DNA from: Byssothecium circinans
Taxonomy: Eukaryota; Ascomycota; Dothideomycetes; Pleosporales; Massarinaceae
Direction: 5' to 3'
Assembly (NCBI GenBank): GCA_010015675.1
Contig: ML976989.1
Span: 931,031-995,030 of the forward strand
Length of the DNA: 64,000 nucleotides
Position numbers and translations under genes: made by a program
The notes under the pieces: generated by a model
The model's database searches: none
The model's input: only the letters and a program-made list of their open reading frames with translations
Told to the model about the DNA's origin: nothing
Shown here: positions 45,750-57,292 of the stretch, piece by piece
How the letters are laid out: each line of letters starts with the position of its first letter
Numbering within the stretch: the stretch's first letter is position 1

Positions 45750-46160
45750 GGTAGATCGCGGGCATCAGGCTGTTCCACTGTCTAATAGTGCACCGGTTTG
45801 AGCATGCGATGTAGAGATATTCGAGGTTTGGTAGCGGATACTTTGGTGGTGTGTTGTCGGCGGGCCAAACAAAGGCGTTAGAGGCTCTCGGCTGGCGTTG
45901 CGCGGGGGTCCGCAATCCGCAAGGCACAAGCAATCGACGGCCGTTGTTCCGCTGCCCATCAAACCTCGCAGCCAATATCCGTTCAGAAGGCCAAAACGTC
46001 GACAGTGACTCGACGCGGCGCCAAAAATACTCCAACAAGTCAGGCCGCGCGTTCCAAGGGACGTGTGTATATTGTGGTGGAAGAGGTCGCTGTCTGAAGA
46101 ATAAAGAAGCTGTCACAAAAGGCACGCTGGTTGGGCCTTCCGTCTTCCCTTCCAAGTATC
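45750..46160. promoter_or_regulatory. Divergent promoter region, alpha-actinin / antiporter
   Basis: 411 bp separate the two start codons. No distinct element recognised. Confidence 0.55.
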
Positions 46161-47992
46161 ATGGCTGAAGGTGCTGAAACGGCGCCCTCGCTGCCGTACC
46201 ATGAGCCGGGTGTTATCATTATCCTGATCCAGTCTTCTTTCCTGCTGCTTCTCAACCTTGTCAATGCCGCCCTAGATCGTCTTCTTTACTGTGGACTTTT
46301 GGGCCAAGTGCTAATAGGAATTGCCTGGGGGACTCCCGGTGCAAAATGGTTATCAGTTGAGGCGGAGGAAGTCATTGTGCAATTGGGCTACCTTGGGCTG
46401 ATTCTGCTGGTTTATGAGGGTGTGTATTTTGCCCTCATACATGTATTCTACCAAGTTGAAGAGCCTAAACACATGTCTGACACCTGACTGCGTTTTCCTG
46501 GGAATGAATAATCATATCATACACGTGCTGACTAGATGCAGGCGGCCTGTCAACCTCATTCAAGTCTCTCAAAGCCAACTTGCTGCTATCGTCAGCTGTG
46601 GCTCTTACTGGCATTGCCGTACCCATAGGCCTCTCGTATACGCTACAGGGTCTACTGGACGCTACTCCATTACAGGCCTTCGCAGCAGGAGCAGCACTGT
46701 GCTCGACTAGCCTGGGAACTACATTCACTGTCCTCGCAGCAAGTGGCCTTTCTCAAACTAGGCTGGGGGTGGTCCTCACCAGTGCGGCTATGATGGACGA
46801 CGTGGTCGGTCTGGTAATGGTTCAAGTTATTTCCAATCTAGGTGGCGGGACTATTGGAGCCGTCGCCATTCTCCGCCCCGTCCTTGTCTCCGTTGCCTTC
46901 GCCGTCGTCGTACCTCTAGCGTGTCGATTTCTCGTCCTACCTCTGACGTTGAGCTTGAATAGTTACCGGAAGACGCACCCAGATGCTTGGATGAACAAGC
47001 TCCTGCTACTTGGACAGACGGCCTTCGCTTTGCAATCTGCTCTCTTGTTGGCGCTTGTGGCAGGATCGAGCTATGCCGGAACATCGAACCTGTTCGCTGC
47101 ATACATTGCAGGAGCAGTCATCAGCTGGTGGGACAACCATGTCCCGCATCCGGCAATCGAAAGGGATACAGCTGAGCAGGAGGGCGACAAAGAGGACCAG
47201 AGCATACATCAACCGGCGGGAGCTGGAACAAACCCAGCAGGAGGTCAACTACATACGCGGAATACAGTCTGTCAAGACCATATGGACACGTCTGGATCCG
47301 CTGTCTACAAGCGTTACTATCACCAAGCTGTAACTAGGATCCTACAGCCATTTTTCTTCGCATCCATTGGCTTCTCCATCCCCATTACTCGAATGTTCCA
47401 AGGCTCGATTGTCTGGCGCGGGATCGTGTATACAGTCCTGATGACGTTCGGGAAGATGGTCTGCGGCCTTTGGCTAGTGAGGTTTTCCTCATTGGCACCC
47501 TTCGTGGATGCGCTTCGTGCCTTCCTCTCAAGGGTGAAGCTGCCGTCTGTGCCTCACATGGTAGGCAAGAGCGACACAACAACCAACACAACAACAGCGG
47601 AGCGCTCTCAAACCGACAGACCAAGCCTTGCAACAGATGCAGCGCAGCCCAACACGGCCACGAACTTGCATAACTCGCATACTCTACCTGCAGCGAAGCC
47701 ATTTTCCCTCCACCCACCACTCATTCTCGCTTCGGCCATGACCGCTCGTGGTGAAATCGGCTTCCTCATCTCGTCAGTCGCCGAGTCGAATGGTGTCTTT
47801 GCGTCAATGAGCGATGGCTCAAAAGAATCGTCCATCTTTCTCGTCGTGACGTGGGCTATTGTGCTTTGCACCATCATTGGGCCTCTGGGCGTCGGCCTTT
47901 CCGTCCGAAGAGTCAAGAGGCTCCAGCAGCGAAAGAACAGTGTACGAGAAGGCGCGGGAAGAGATGTTCTGGGTGTATGGGGTGTGAAATAG
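46161..47992 (+). CDS. CPA2-type cation/proton antiporter (Na_H_Exchanger)
   Basis: Exons 46161-46419 and 46542-47992, with a 122-nt intron, give 569 residues. About a dozen hydrophobic segments are visible. Landmarks include LLGQVLIGIAWG near the start, ALCSTSLGTTFTVLAASG and the paired aspartates in TSAAMMDDVVGLVMVQV, the ion-binding region in this superfamily, then PFFFASIGFSI and SAMTARGEIGFLISSVAES near the end. Two long hydrophilic loops (about residues 290-345 and 420-470) are rich in Thr/Gln/Asn. Such proteins exchange K+ or Na+ for H+ at the plasma or endomembrane; ion and location cannot be read here. A TTG-initiated extension at 46131 is disregarded. Shares its upstream region with alpha-actinin. 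Confidence 0.93.
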
Positions 47993-49624
47993 GCCAGCGA
48001 CCCTATTTTTGCGGTCACTCGGCAGAAGACAGCCGTTTTCAGGGTTGCGGATCGACGTCGAAACGTTTTTCGTCATCTGCCAAACGCGGCCAGACCTAGA
48101 CTTTTTAGGTTGCATGCCGGTTTGTTGCTCGGCGCTGAGAAAGTCCGTCAGATAAACATCTTGGTGAAACAATCGGATGCGGCTTGAGCGACGTTTAATT
48201 GCAATCCTTTGTGTGGATATATGTGCCGCTCTTCACGTCTTATATAAACTGCCTCTCTGTACGAAGGGGCAGGACCACCAAGGCATTTGATACAGTGTCG
48301 AGCATTGAAACGCGGAAGGCAGGCTGTTAGGGAAGGGCTCGAAACGTAAAGGTCGGTCTCAGAACTAAGAAGGGTTGGGATATGCCATGGGGGACGGCAT
48401 CCCGAGCCATAGGCGATGCAGAGCTTCTGCGGTAGTCGTTTGTTGGACGGTCGACCGGTGGTATACTGGCATCTTCCAAAGAAGACTGGGTACTTCAATG
48501 ACGCCCATGGAAAAACGTTGAGATATTATTCCAAATATGTCGGCACCTGGGAATAGATAGTTGCACAAGTGGCGGCTGGAGAGATGTGGTGCAGCTTGGT
48601 CGCGTTTCAGAGTTGGCCTTTGATTCAAGATGGATAGGCCTGAAACGATGATTTGGGCGGCCATTTCTCCTCCTAGCCGCTAAGGCGCCGTCCAAGCTTT
48701 TTTGCCTTTGCCTCAAGCTTGGAATCGCCGAGCCGCAGAGAGGGAAGGCAGGGCGTGCTCACTGCTGCCCGTTCAAATGTTGTTCAAATGTTGCCGCTAA
48801 GCTCGCGCCTGTAGACTGTAGTGTAGTGCTGAAAACGCATCGTATTGTATTAAGCAAAGGTCGGCGAAGTGCAGCGCAATGTCGGAATCGGTGGCTGTCA
48901 GAGTTTCTTTGAACAACAGAGGGGTAGGGTCGTCAGCAGTCACGTGCAGGCCCGCTGCTTTAACCCTGAGCGGCGGACTCGACAGAGGCTAACCTAACCG
49001 CACGGTACCTCCACTCTTCACGATTCTCTCGCTCTCGCTCTCGCTCACGAACGGCTGTCTGCGAGTGTCTCTGCCTCGCCTGCGCTGTTGTCTGCTCTCT
49101 ATGAAGGGGAGCGGCTAGCACTCCTGCTCGGTTCACACATTGCAGGCCGTGGCCCTCGCTCGCTTTCACCGACTACGCCCATAGCGCAGCGCAGCCCAAC
49201 CGCGTTCTCACCTCTCCTCACTCTGCCCTTGTTCACGCCGGACGCCACCACACGCCGTGGCCCTTTTGCACCTCCTCCATCGCCTGCAGCACGTCTTTCA
49301 CGTCCTGCTGCCGCACTCGTTGTGCCCCCCACGCTGAGCCAGCCTCCCCGCACTCGCCGCATTCACACGGGCAAAGCACCCTCGCAGCAAAAGTAACGCC
49401 GGACATTACTGTCGTAACTCCATAATAGATAGTTTACCATTGTTCGCATGGTCTTGACTACATGTAAGTACTCGCACGCTCTGGGTCGCCGCCCACCAGC
49501 CCACTTTACATCCCCCGACTGCCCGCCTTGAATTTCCGCTGCGGAGTTTGCACCAGCGCAGGCCCGCCTCCAGCCCGAGCCAACGCAACACGCTCCGAGT
49601 CACAAACTCACATCAAACGCCAGA
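47993..49624. other. Intergenic; CLA4 upstream region at the right end
   Basis: Frames up to 136 codons are antisense shadows or random. From about 48960 to 49620 the plus strand is rich in pyrimidines (for example CTCTCGCTCTCGCTCTCGCTC at 49024-49044), as in many fungal promoters and leaders, leading to the CLA4 ATG. Confidence 0.5.
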
Positions 49625-52283
49625 ATGTATTCACGCGACCAATTCATGAATCCGGGGCCCGCCCCGCGACCGCCCACCGAACGTCCTCGTCTTGCCCTGA
49701 CCCCCAACACGAGCAGCAACTTGCCCGGGAACATGGCCGGCATGAGTCTGCAGTCTCCCGCATACAGCGGTGGTAACTACAACACCAACAGCTATGCGAG
49801 TAATGGCTCGTCGACTTCGCTCCTCCGCACACAGTCAGAGAAGAGCCTATCGACAACGGGCACGGTAAAAGAAGGCAACGTCAAGGTCAAAGATGAGGGC
49901 CTATTCAAGTCTTTCGTTTGGGCTGACCGCTGGCTCGTCCTTAAGGAGTTCGAATTGGCCTTTTTCAAGAGCCCCAACTCTAGCAAGGTGGCAAACACCA
50001 TTCTCCTACGCGATGTACTGGGCGTCGAGCGCTCCGATACACAGCCTCTCTCCTTCGAGATCACTCGCTCGCTGAATCCCAACAAGGGCTCGTCGCCACC
50101 ACGCGATGGCCCCACCAAAATCATCACTTGCAAAGTCGAGACTGACGACGAGGTATACTCATGGATAGATAGCATATACCAGCGCTGCCCTAGCATGGGT
50201 GGTGTGAGCAACCCCACCAACTTCACTCACAGGGTGCACGTCGGCTTTGACCCTAACAGCGGTGCCTTCGTTGGATTGCCTGTGGAATGGGAGAAGCTTC
50301 TCACCGCTTCCGCACTTACCAAAGACGACTATGCGAAGAACCCCAAAGCCGTCCTGGAGGTGCTGGAATTCTATACTGAGAAGCTTGTCAAGCGGGCCGA
50401 TGACCCCCAGCAGTACCCCAGTCTTACGCCGACTCCATCTGGCAACACTGGCATGGAAAAACAGCTTGGATACGGTGGTGCCGGCGGCAGTTCCATCGCA
50501 CCTCCACGGCCAGCGCCTCCCAATGGTTATCAACGTCAAGACAGCTACCAAAACACTCCACCTAGCTCCGGATATGGAACTCCTCAGAACGGTATGCAGC
50601 AAGAGTCTCGATACGACGAGAGGCGGCGTATGGAAGAGGCCCGGGCGCAGCAGCAACGCGACCAACAGAGGCAGCGAGAAAGGGAGGAGTATGAGAGACG
50701 TGAGCGTGAGGAGCTTGCAGCTTACAATGCTTCCATACCGCAAAAGAAGCTTCCCATTGCAAAACAAGAGATTGGAGGCGGCGCTTTCGATGCACGAGAT
50801 ACCAGCCCATCAGGGCAGTCCCGCTACAACCCCAGCCGTCCGGCTCCTTCAACTCCAGGTGCTTCGAGGACCGCGCAAGCGCAGCCGCCGGGGTCTTTGC
50901 GCCAGATGGCCGCTCAGCGCCCTGCTCCCTCAGCCCCAAAGCAGCAAAATGGAAATGGTTATGGTACTTCACCACAAACCAGGCAGCCCCAAGGCCAGCA
51001 ACAGCGGCCGCCGGTCCAGCCTAATGCCATGTACCAAAACTCTGCGAATAATGTTCCCCAAGCGCGACCCGCCAATGGACAGACTCAGCAGAAGCAATAT
51101 CAAGGATCTGCAGCGCCGAAGCCCTTGAACGTTGCGACTAAGCAGCCAACTGGAGCTGCGGCGAACGATGGCGTCAAGAAGGCTGAGCAGGCTCTAACCA
51201 GCAAGAAAGAGGAAACTCCTCGCAAGGATCAACGCATGTCGAGCATGTCTGAGAGTGAGGTAATGGCCAAGCTGCGAGAAGTCGTTTCGAAGGACAGACC
51301 TTTGGACTCGTACAACAAGCAGAAGAAGATCGGACAGGGAGCCTCGGGTTCCGTTTACGTCGCTCGTATCCGCGAAGGTGCTACATCGCCAATGGCACGG
51401 AGGATACTTCAGGAAAATGGTCCCCGCGCTCAGGTTGCCATCAAGCAGATGGATCTTCGCAACCAACCTCGCAAGGAGTTGATCGTGAACGAAATCATCG
51501 TCATGAAGGACAGCAAGCACCCCAACATTGTTAACTTTTTAGACGCTTTCTTGCAAGAAGAGCAGTCGGAACTTTGGGTTGTGATGGAATTCATGGAAGG
51601 TGGCGCTTTGACGGACGTCATCGACAACAACCCTTCCATCAGCGAAGACCAAATCGCCACCATCTGTTTAGAAGTATGTTACTCTTCTCTCGTCGAGTTC
51701 GACAAGCTAACTTGCTGTAGACTTGCCAAGGTTTGGAGCATCTTCACCAGCAGAACATCATTCATCGTGATATCAAGAGTGACAACGTTTTGCTTGATGG
51801 ACGTGGAAACGTCAAAATTAGTGAGTCATACAAAAATATACTGAACATCGCTTGTACTAACAAAATGCAGCTGATTTCGGTTTCTGTGCCAAGCTCACCG
51901 AGCAGCGAAGCAAGCGTGCTACCATGGTCGGAACCCCCTATTGGATGGCACCCGAAGTTGTCAAGCAGAAAGAGTATGGTAACAAGGTCGATATTTGGTC
52001 ACTGGGTATCATGGCGATCGAAATGATTGAATCCGAACCGCCGTATCTGAACGAAGAGCCGCTCAAGGCGCTCTACCTCATCGCTACCAACGGTACCCCG
52101 CGCCTCAAGAAGCCTGACAAGCTATCGAAGGAGCTCAAGGCCTTCCTTTCGGTCTGTTTGTGCGTGGATGTCAAGTCGAGAGCCAGCGCCGGCGAGTTGT
52201 TAAACCACGAATTCCTTAAGAGCGGATGCAACTTGAACTCGCTCGCGCAGCTGCTGAACTTCCGCAAGAACGGTAGCCACTAG
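49625..52283 (+). CDS. cla4: CLA4-type PAK kinase (PH, CRIB, kinase)
   Basis: Exons 49625-51673, 51721-51820 and 51871-52283 give 853 residues. A PH domain spans about residues 82-190 ([26 protein letters not shown] shown only as start), directly followed by a CRIB motif ([20 protein letters not shown], residues about 197-216) and its autoinhibitory extension. A long Gln/Pro-rich linker with a charged coiled segment ([20 protein letters not shown]) leads to the kinase: glycine loop [12 protein letters not shown], lysine [19 protein letters not shown] across exon 2, DFGFCAKL after intron 2, activation loop [18 protein letters not shown] plus CRIB identifies Cla4 rather than Ste20. Cdc42 effector at the plasma membrane for septins, budding or hyphal polarity. 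Both introns lie in the kinase domain; ignoring them yields a false stop at 51844. Confidence 0.97.
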
Positions 52284-53190
52284 ATTTCCTTTTCCCGAAG
52301 CTTTCTCATCAACCACCTACTTTGGTCTTGATTGATACCCTTTCCATCATACATACGAAATTTTCGGCAACTTGCACACGACTAGGCGGGCGGGCGCTTA
52401 AGCGAGCGAGCGAGCGAGCAATTGAGCGGACAATTCAGAGGTGAGTGCGACTGCCATGACTTTTTTTTTTTCGTTGCCCGGGACTGCTTTGGAAACTGGT
52501 GGTTTGAGGTTGTGCAGCGCTTGCATTGGTTTTGGGCATATTTCCTCTCTTCTATGGTGCGGGTGCGGTTGGATATTTGGGGGTGTGCACTGCCTTGCTC
52601 TACGTCTTCCGACTAGAGAAAGGTCTTGCGCAGCGCCCATTCTCACTCGCTCTTTCAGTTAACTAGCCTCCTTTCTTGGGTGTCTCCGGGCTTATCTCAC
52701 TCACGCACTTTGGAAAAAGAGAACTGGGACTGGTGGACGTAAGGGTGTGCTGCAGAAAGACACGAGGGCTGGAATTTGAGTAACAAACCGTGTTTTGCAC
52801 TAGGTGGTGGTGGTAGTGATTTGGACCGAGTGGCATGTGACGTGGCGATATGGATAATGAATGATAGATTTCTTCAATGGGTACGAATAACATTGCACAC
52901 TTAAAAGGGAAAAGTGAAAGAATAAGGTAGTAACTAACTAACTTCCTCGCGCATAATAATTACGCTAACCCCTTGTATAAAAGCAAGTTAACTATGCACA
53001 TACAACATCCACGCTAACCCTGCCGCCTAAAGCAACTATCTGTATACTATACCTACGCCTGCACAAAGTTAGCAAAGCTTATCTAGAAGGGTGTCAGTGT
53101 GCTTCGTGCTAGCTCTAGGATGGGGACATGGAGTGTCTTGGAGTGACGCGGAGTTTTTAGTACACTTACCTGTTGTATCCCTAGACTACC
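52284..53190. other. Intergenic, no gene seen
   Basis: CLA4 3' flank; a GAGC repeat at 52402-52419 and a T-run near 52462. Nothing else recognised. Confidence 0.5.
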
Positions 53191-53688
53191 CTACTCATCC
53201 TTCAAATCCTGCTCCGTCCACCCACTCTCCCCATCGCCCTCGATAACCCAGAACTTGCGCACACACCTCGTGGCCTGCTCCTGCAGGTGCGGATAGTCAT
53301 CGATTCCAGCCAGGCTATATTCCAGAATGCGTTTCCTCTCCGCCCTCTTTCTCTCGTTCCTCTCCGCCTCAGTCTTCCCCTCCATGAGGTCATTGAGCGC
53401 GAATTCGGCAGCCGCGGCGAGGAGTTCGTACATGGTTTTCACGTTCTCTGGTTTGCCGCAGCCCTCTGACTTCAGGGTGGAGAGACTGGCCATGAGCTCG
53501 GCGCAGGTGGGGTCGGCAGAGAAGAAGAATTTAATGGTAGAGACGCCTTCTTTTGCGTAGGTCATGTCGTCGTGGAAGTACTGGTTGTTTTTGCTGATGA
53601 AGAAGTTTTCGAAGTACTCGCAGATGGCTTGGTAGCGTTGCTTGTAGAGGGTTTCTTTGGCGCTGGGGCGAGTGGGTGGGGGGGTCAT
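53191..53688 (-). CDS. WP-family paralogue A (unknown function, 165 aa)
   Basis: A single exon from ATG 53686-53688. No known domain. It is predicted soluble, helical and charged, without signal peptide. Its C-terminal half matches the C-terminal part of paralogue D: Y-x-[FL]-[LV]-AAA, then E-x-x-N-x-RKR-x-x-R-x-R, then A-x-x-C-x-x-[RK]-FW-x-I-x-GD. It resembles one C-terminal unit of the larger members and lacks the 20-residue W-P module. Upstream at 53840-53846 is a TATA box and beyond it five GAGTC sites in one orientation. First gene of a four-gene same-strand array. A coding gene is likely because of this homology; role unknown. Confidence 0.78.
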   Translation of the reverse strand: MTPPPTRPSAKETLYKQRYQAICEYFENFFISKNNQYFHDDMTYAKEGVSTIKFFFSADPTCAELMASLSTLKSEGCGKPENVKTMYELLAAAAEFALNDLMEGKTEAERNERKRAERKRILEYSLAGIDDYPHLQEQATRCVRKFWVIEGDGESGWTEQDLKDE

Positions 53689-53839
53689 CTTGTCGTGTGG
53701 GTTACTGGGGGTTTGGCTAGGGTTGGTTTTGTCGTTGGGTTGAGCGGGGGATTGGGGAATGTGAGGGGAACTTGTTGGTTTGGAAAAGGTGGTGGGAGAG
53801 AAAGGAGGAATAGTGCTGCTACGGTGCGGATATGGGGCC

Positions 53840-53932
53840 TTATATACTTGGGGATGGGGGAGTCATTGGGGGTGTGAGTCGAGGTATGAGTCGGGTTGCA
53901 GTTGGGGTGGGAGTCACTGGGGGTGGGAGTCA
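53840..53932 (-). promoter_or_regulatory. TATA box and five GAGTC(A) sites upstream of paralogue A
   Basis: TTATATA at 53840-53846 (TATATAA on the coding strand) lies about 150 bp before the ATG. GAGTCA or TGAGTC occurs at 53860, 53875, 53887, 53911 and 53927, all in the same orientation and 12-24 bp apart. These are half or near-complete AP-1/Gcn4-type bZIP sites (inference). Confidence 0.6.
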
Positions 53933-54074
53933 TTGCGGTAGTCTGTAAAACGTATCCAAGGGGGCTACAACGCCTGAAACCTCACTGAGAGGGAGAAGTC
54001 TTGCTATGTCTAAATTGACGCTGGGTAGCGGCGCTATAGCTTACTTTTACTTCTACTGCTATGTGAGAGCTGAT
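53933..54074. other. Spacer before the tandem repeat
   Basis: No gene or repeat unit seen. Confidence 0.5.
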
Positions 54075-54645
54075 GTCTCCTCATGACGTCCCGCTCGAGG
54101 GAAGGGGAAGCTTGGGAAATGAGCTAGGAAGACTCACGGTGCTTGTATAGCTTGATAATTAGGGGGAGTATAAGCAGGCGAGTCACTTTTAGATAGGGTT
54201 TGTAGAGTACGGTGTCTCCTCACAAACTCCCGCTCTCATAGAAAGGTAGAGTTAGGAAATTAGCTAGGAAGCCTCACGGTATCAGTATAGCTCGACAGTT
54301 AGAGGGAGTATAAGGGGGTGAATCACCTTTAATAGGATTTGTAGAGCGTAGTGTCTCCTTATAAGCTCCCCTTATAAGCTCCCCTCTTACGGAGCGGTAA
54401 AACTTAGGAAATAAGCTGTTAAGGCTTACGTTATTAGTATATCTTAATGATTAGGGGGTGTATAAGGGCGTGAATCACCTCTAGGCGAGTTTTGCGGAGT
54501 AGGGCGTCTCTATACAAGTTCCCTCTTTCCTAAAAAGGTAAAACTCTAGAAATACGCTAGGAAAATTCATGGTACCAGTGTAGCTGAACAATTTGGGGAA
54601 GCAAAAGGGATTGAATTACTCTTAGATAAGTTTTGCGGAGGATAG
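54075..54645. repeat. Four tandem copies of a 139-bp repeat
   Basis: The landmark GTCTCC starts at 54075, 54214 and 54353 (exactly 139 apart), with GTCTCT at 54506, 153 bp later; the third unit has a 14-bp internal duplication (CCTTATAAGCTCCC twice near 54358-54386), which restores 139. Each unit then runs through a GG-AAA(C)TT-GGAAAT-GCTAGGAAG block, a CTCACGGTA block, AATTAGGGGGAGTATAAG and GTGAATCACC. Copies decay from left to right. Differences are mostly transitions. Non-coding. Confidence 0.9.
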
Positions 54646-54868
54646 TTGTTAGATTATTTGCTAATATCTTGCTACCGTGACTAGTAAGGGGCTACTCCTT
54701 GGTTTCTGTATAGTTAGTCGCTTTGTTGCATGCTCTTAGTGTTACTCTAGTGTTTAACAGTGACGTTTTATTTATATAATGGAAATAATTATGAAATATA
54801 ATCTAATAGACAAGTCCCACGTAACCAGCCTAACCCAGGGCCCTTGATAATAAAACTTCTGGACCAAC

Positions 54869-56418
54869 TCACACTGTGGACACGTGTATCGGCCAGTAAT
54901 ATTCCCAGAGTTTCTCATTAACTCCAATCCTATCATATGCCTTTTCCCTGAATCCTTCAACCATCCCAGAGGCTTCGCTATTCTCGTCATGCAAAGCTCG
55001 TGCAGTCGCAGCCAAAAACCCCACAAACTCCGATTTGTGATATGCGTCATCCCAAATACCCTCCCCGGCAGCGATTGCGCTTCTTTGGTTGAGAGTGGAG
55101 TAGCAATACGCTTCTCTGTAATGACTCAAAACGAGATGGTCGTATTCGGAACTGGTCTTGAGGCTTTGGCGAAGAGCATGCAAGTTCCTCGTCTTGTAGT
55201 ACCCTATTATTTGGAAGAAGAGACGTACTTTATCTGCGAATGGTGTGAGACTTCTGTAGAAGACTTGCCTCTCCTCTTTGGATGACGGCCAGACTGTGTC
55301 CCATTCATCTTCCTTAACACCCAAATCATCTAGTACGAGACGTCGATAGCTTGCCGGATGATTTTGCGAGTCTGGTAAGTTTCCGACCCTCTTGGCAGCT
55401 TCGATTATGAAGTTGAGAACATCATCATTCTTGATGCTCACGGGTGTACCGTCGTTCTCAAGGCCCCAGAGCTCGCTTTTACTAAGACTTTGCCATTTCT
55501 CTTTAACAGGAGGAAGTAGAAGGCTTTGGAAGCCTTCACCGCACATGAGACCTGCCTGCGTCCTCTTTTCTAAACGGTAGGAGAAGCATACCTCGACAAT
55601 CAGGCTAGCTATCTTCTTCCACGGCGTTTTCTTGGGTGCTTTGTCAGGATCCAGAAAATGATAGTCTTCGTCGAGATAGATATCCAGGTTCTTGAACCTC
55701 CGCTCCCATTGCTCTTCCCTCTTCGCCTTCTCATCACATACATCCTCGGAGCTGAGGAGAAACTTGACAATCTTCCTGAGATATTCTATAGCTATCTTTT
55801 TCTTTCCTTCGCTGGTGGACTCTTCGTGGGTCAGTGCGCGCAACACCACTTTCCTTTCCTCCAAGAGAGCGTCGTCGTATCGGAGGACGTGGTTGACTAG
55901 CTGGCTAGTGAGGTCGTTTGATAGTTCTATTTGTACTATTCTCCATTGCTTGTCTTTGATACCCTGTCGAAGTTGAAGGACCCCTTTCTCTCTTTTCTTA
56001 AAAGGTACCTAGGTACTGCCTGTATATTCCACTCTTCAATTACGTTTTTGTCGGACGCGGCCTGCGGCCAGTGCTCGTCCCACTTAGCTCGCGGCACCCA
56101 TGTGTCATACAAGAAACGATGCCTGTAATAGTTTGAAGGAATCGTACAGCCACTATGTTGAGCTAGTACCTTTGCGATTGGTACAAAGTAGTCTTGCGCG
56201 AGGGTCGTCCGCGCATTTTCGGCATTGAAAGCTTCTTCTGTAATGCTTTCTAACCGCTTGAAAGATCCGTGTGCGACTAAGTCGGGAAGGTACGAGATCT
56301 TGTCGGCGAAGTCGGAAGCGTGGTTGCGGAAATTGTGGCAAAGGCCGCTTTCGAGATCTCTCCATACCAGTAAGTACCAGGGCGTGGTGGGCGTTGGACC
56401 AGAATTTTTCTTTGACAT
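54869..56418 (-). CDS. WP-family paralogue B (unknown function, 498 aa, three W-P modules)
   Basis: Exons 56017-56418 and 54869-55963; removing a 53-nt intron (GTACCT...CGACAG) joins the two frames into 498 residues. ATG 56418 is used; an upstream ATG at 56452 opens a different, short frame. No known domain, signal peptide or membrane helix. The protein contains three copies of a 20-residue module, R-x3-[LY]-x4-V-x4-W-[DE]-x2-W-P, at residues 99-118, 341-360 and 473-492. The region before the last copy (F-V-GFLAATARAL) matches the GFVAAA segment of paralogue D. The segment 205-235 is highly charged. A TATA box lies at 56742-56748 with bZIP-type sites above it. Function unknown; module repetition suggests growth by internal duplication. 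Confidence 0.82.
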
Positions 56419-56741
56419 TGTTGCATTCTCGCTTAAATTTCTCCGTTATGGCTGCCATAACTCTAGAGCGGGATGGCTGTGGAAGTGTGGTGCAAAATGT
56501 TGGGGGTAATAGGGGAAGTCTCTTGCGGAAAAGTGCTCTTGGAAAGTAGAAGAAGTATGAGATCTGAGGCTTTAGATAGAGTACTGCGTGTTGTATCTAT
56601 CTTGGGTTAGCTTTGTAATAAATTTAATTAGTTGGATCCGGAGACTTTGTTACCTTGAGATTGATGTAGATGTTTGGATAAGGCTTGCTTTGGATCGTGT
56701 TGCGTTCTTTTCCGTTGACGGGAGACGTGGGCAGCCCAGCT

Positions 56742-56776
56742 TTATATATGCAGTTCGGAGTCAAGCGCTTGAGTCA
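56742..56776 (-). promoter_or_regulatory. TATA box and TGAGTCA site upstream of paralogue B
   Basis: TTATATA at 56742-56748, GAGTCA at 56758-56763 and a perfect TGAGTCA at 56770-56776. About 325 bp before the ATG, so a long 5' leader is implied. Confidence 0.6.
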
Positions 56777-57292
56777 TCGAAAGAGGAGTGACGCACAAAG
56801 TCCAACTATAGTTTGTAAATCTTAAGACCGTCTACACGTATTATTCATACTTCTGTGCGTCACTAGCGCGCAAGTTTCGTGTCACTAACGTTAGAGTAAA
56901 CAGCGTTCAGCTCCCGCGTACGCCATGAAATATCTTCAAGACCTCGGCCCAGAGCTCTGTTGGATCCAAACGGCAGCAATAGATGACAATCTCGTCTTCC
57001 AAAGCTCACAAAATGCCTTGGGATTCCAGGAGTTTACCTTTTGCAAAACCTGAGTAAAGACTATTGGTTTCGATAAGTTCCTGAGAAAGGACTTCGTCTA
57101 TACGACTTCGGGTTACTCTGAGTCAGAGCTACTACGTGTGGACCTGGATAAGTTCTCACCCATCATGTCACAAAGTTGAATGATTCAGCCGTTCGGAAAG
57201 AAGTGGGGTTCTATTCTATCACACTTTCCAACAACTTCGTACAGGTACTGGCCGTCGAGAATAATTATCTAACCGCAAACAAAGATCCTTGG
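56777..57292. other. Spacer between paralogues B and C
   Basis: No gene recognised. One further perfect TGAGTCA at 57119-57125. Confidence 0.5.
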
